Shown piece by piece: positions 13,679 through 16,149 of a stretch of DNA of 16,149 bases. Within the stretch, counting starts at the first letter, position 1. The number at the start of each line of letters is the position of its first letter. The notes below the pieces were generated by a model. The model was not told where the DNA came from. It saw only the letters and a program-made list of their open reading frames with translations, and did not search any database. Where the stretch lies: contig DABJ01000034.1 of NCBI GenBank assembly GCA_002102825.1, positions 73,111 to 89,259 of the forward strand, given 5' to 3'. Source of the DNA: Candidatus Gastranaerophilales bacterium HUM_12. Its GTDB lineage: Bacteria; Cyanobacteriota; Vampirovibrionia; Gastranaerophilales; Gastranaerophilaceae. The position numbers were made by a program, and so were the translations under genes.

Positions 13679-16149
13679 TTAATCAGGTATTGAAAAATCG
13701 ATTACAACTGATGCAATTTTTTTGTTACTATTAGATAGTAAATCTGCTTGATTGTCAAAATAATCTATAATTTCATTAATATTAGTTTCTGAAAAACGGT
13801 TTTCAACTTTTATTTTTTTTCGTTTGGCACCCTTTTTATTTTCATTCCACTTATTACACCAATACCAACCAATTAGATATATTCCATATTTGTAGTTATT
13901 ATCGTCAGATAGATATGAGTTTAGCAGCTGAGTTTCAATTGAACTTTTTAAATCAGGATTCCAACAACCTTTAACTTCAATAATTACAGAAACCTTATTA
14001 CCATTGTTAAGATTGCATTCTACTAATAAATCAGTAATTTGATTACCATAGCCTCCAATTTTTGGTTGGATTTCAACTTCACGGTTTATAATAACATTGT
14101 TTAGCTCAATTAGTAATAACCTTTTTAATTCATCACTTAAAGCTGTTTCTTTTTTGGGGTAACAAATATTATCATCGCATTCATTCCAAACTCTTAAATA
14201 TGCAAAATTTTCTCTTATTTCTTTTTTGATTTTTTCTAATGCCTCAAGTATAACTTCAAATAAATGATTATTGTCAAAGATTATTCTGCGGTTATTATTT
14301 AAAATTAAACAAATTAATTCTTCAATAGTGATATATTTGTATTGTTTTTCGGTAAAATATCTTTCTGTGCGTGAAATCCAAAAATCTTTAACATCAATTG
14401 TGGAATTATTTTTGATATAATTGAAGAAACTTAAATCTCCACTATTAATGAATTTATCCAATGTGTATCTTCTAAGATCTGAAATTTCATCTCTAGGAGT
14501 TATAAGACCATTTGGAAAAGTATCTTCGATGCTTGGATAATATTTTTCTAATATTATAAAAAATTGTGCATATTCCGTACTATTTAAATTGAGTTTTATT
14601 TCATTTGAATTATTACTATGTTTAATACCAAAAGAATTTTTTGCTATCATATTAAAATATTCTGTGGCAAATTCATTATTATTTTCTAAAAGGTTTTTGT
14701 ATGTATCAAATAAATTTTCCTTAAAATGTCCTAATAATCGAGCTGAATAAGTCCTTATAGAAATTGGCATTTTCTCATCTAAAATTATTGTTTTAAATAA
14801 ATCAATGCAATTATTATAATTCTTAATTGTTAGATATTGAGCAATATGACAAAATATATCCTCTTGTGCATTTGTTGATATATTTGTTTGAATAATAATT
14901 TCCAATTTATTAAACAGCATAGCATTAAAAGCATCATCATTTATTTCATATAAATCGTCAAGAAAACCTAAGTATACTTCATTATTTGTTACTGTAAGTT
15001 TTATATCAATAATATTTGAAATTTCTTCTATAAATTTTTCATTTGCAATTTGAAATAAATATATTAATAATTCTATTTTACATTGTTTTAATTCGTTATA
15101 ATAATTATTGTCATACGGATAGTTGAGCAAATATGGTAAACTTCTTTTTAATAAATCATTTTCTAAAATTATTTTATTTAAAAAGTTTTTATCCAATTTA
15201 TAAACCATATAAATTGCTGGAGCAATTAACATATCAGAAAATGGTTTGAAGGAATTTGTAGTTAAACGATTATTTATTAAGTCCTTATTATAAGCGTTAT
15301 TTTGAATATAAAACTTTGCTAAATCTAGTAGAGAATCTTGTTCGTTTTTATTTAATAAATTATATTCTTTAGTGTATTCAATATCTAATGGACATATTGA
15401 AAAAGTTTTGTTTTTATTATTTTTTATATATGACAAATTCCATATAGAATTATTCCAATCAATGCAAACATAATTTACAGGCTTTTTATTTAAGATTTTT
15501 CTTAAATTATCAATTGGTCTTTTTTTGCTTATTTTAAAATAAAAATTACGGAAGATATTTTTTATATTATTAAAACTTATCTCTATTTTATGAATAAAAT
15601 TTTTTAATGTATATTCGTGATATGTTATTTCACGATTTTTTAATGATGTTAATACATCTTTAATAATGTCTTTAAAGTATTCAATTTTTCGATAAATTGG
15701 CGAAAATACAGAAGTAATTTTTATTAATGAATATATGAAATTTTTGAAGTTTTTATCATCTGTTCCAAAAAGTTGGTTGAACAAAAATGGAGTATCATTA
15801 TAATTAAAGAAAAAACAATAATGACTAACGTATAATTTATCAGAGGAAAATTTTCCAAAATAATAATCAAAAAATTTATACTTTTCTTTTTTGTTGAGTT
15901 CTTTAATTTTATTGTATAAATAATTTTTTGTATTAAATAAATACATACAATTGATCATTTTGTATAAAAGATTGCTATAATAATCAATATCATCAATAGT
16001 TAAATTTTCTATTAATGGTTTTAATAATTGAATACAGGAACCATTTTCCTGATGATAATCTTGCATAAAAGGTTCTATTAATTTATCAATTAGAATTTTA
16101 TGAAATTTATTATTTTGAATAATATTTTCAGGTACAACATGATAATAAA
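13679..16149 (-). CDS. Large helical protein with C-terminal PD-(D/E)XK nuclease-like domain (5' end off window)
   Basis: The frame is open from the stop at 13679 to the window edge, giving at least 822 residues. The ATG at 16066 is not taken as start because it has no ribosome site and the frame stays open upstream. Most of the visible part is rich in Asn, Ile, Lys and Leu and looks like a helical-repeat array (for instance RTYSARLLGHFKENLF). The last 130 residues look like a restriction-endonuclease fold: an Asp in QITDLLV (codon 14030-14032), then IIEVKGCWNP with Glu (13976-13978) and Lys (13970-13972), then ETQLLNSYL and YGIYLIGW. The EVKGCWN...ETQL block resembles C-termini I recall from very large putative defence ATPases, so an NTPase may lie beyond the edge. 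That is inference. Confidence 0.65.
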   Translation of the reverse strand, partial: YYHVVPENIIQNNKFHKILIDKLIEPFMQDYHQENGSCIQLLKPLIENLTIDDIDYYSNLLYKMINCMYLFNTKNYLYNKIKELNKKEKYKFFDYYFGKFSSDKLYVSHYCFFFNYNDTPFLFNQLFGTDDKNFKNFIYSLIKITSVFSPIYRKIEYFKDIIKDVLTSLKNREITYHEYTLKNFIHKIEISFNNIKNIFRNFYFKISKKRPIDNLRKILNKKPVNYVCIDWNNSIWNLSYIKNNKNKTFSICPLDIEYTKEYNLLNKNEQDSLLDLAKFYIQNNAYNKDLINNRLTTNSFKPFSDMLIAPAIYMVYKLDKNFLNKIILENDLLKRSLPYLLNYPYDNNYYNELKQCKIELLIYLFQIANEKFIEEISNIIDIKLTVTNNEVYLGFLDDLYEINDDAFNAMLFNKLEIIIQTNISTNAQEDIFCHIAQYLTIKNYNNCIDLFKTIILDEKMPISIRTYSARLLGHFKENLFDTYKNLLENNNEFATEYFNMIAKNSFGIKHSNNSNEIKLNLNSTEYAQFFIILEKYYPSIEDTFPNGLITPRDEISDLRRYTLDKFINSGDLSFFNYIKNNSTIDVKDFWISRTERYFTEKQYKYITIEELICLILNNNRRIIFDNNHLFEVILEALEKIKKEIRENFAYLRVWNECDDNICYPKKETALSDELKRLLLIELNNVIINREVEIQPKIGGYGNQITDLLVECNLNNGNKVSVIIEVKGCWNPDLKSSIETQLLNSYLSDDNNYKYGIYLIGWYWCNKWNENKKGAKRKKIKVENRFSETNINEIIDYFDNQADLLSNSNKKIASVVIDFSIPD

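Noticed and set aside
16066..16066. ATG at 16066 as the true start of the large nuclease-tailed protein
   Set aside because: There is no ribosome site before it, and 27 further sense codons run to the window edge without a stop, so the gene is more likely truncated by the window.

Overview
The window looks like chromosome from a non-photosynthetic cyanobacterial relative of the gut Melainabacteria / Gastranaerophilales type. The DNA is AT-rich. The tRNA-Glu(UUC) has the G1-U72 acceptor end and overall form I recall for cyanobacterial and chloroplast tRNA-Glu. SecD and SecF are separate, and a flagellar-type FlhB sits beside a small sigma-28-like factor. The lineage is inferred from these features, not from a database search.

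Layout. Positions 40-3362 (minus strand) form a housekeeping run dapA-secD-secF, combining lysine/peptidoglycan precursor synthesis with the Sec translocon accessory pair. Positions 3519-5686 (plus strand) hold a small unknown membrane-like protein, then flhB behind a clear TTGATT-17-TATAAT promoter overlapped by a nested dyad, then the sigma factor. Positions 5683-8841 (minus strand) hold two proteins without signal peptides: a UshA-type 5'-nucleotidase/metallophosphoesterase and a probable papain-like cysteine protease. Both have disordered-looking polar N-termini containing a [YF]TAT element. The pair ends tail to tail against the sigma gene with overlapping stop codons. Positions 8931-9944 encode a stand-alone OLD-type TOPRIM protein. 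A complete tRNA-Glu transcription unit (promoter, gene with encoded CCA, terminator) follows at 9963-10120.

After the tRNA-Glu the window becomes accessory in character. There is a stem-loop-rich gap, then a divergent pair of a UlaG-like metal-dependent hydrolase and an HxlR regulator, then two tiny overlapping ORFs (one built of two YD-like repeats). Next comes a gene-poor stretch with a 19-bp imperfect direct repeat and an orphan 3' half of tRNA-Gly(CCC) at 12401-12450, which resembles an integration scar.

Right of that scar is very AT-rich DNA with two convergent genes. One is a nucleotide-cyclase-fold protein. The other is a large protein cut by the window edge whose C-terminus looks like a PD-(D/E)XK nuclease. 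This pair is the best candidate here for an undescribed, possibly antiviral, signalling system. That function is inference only.
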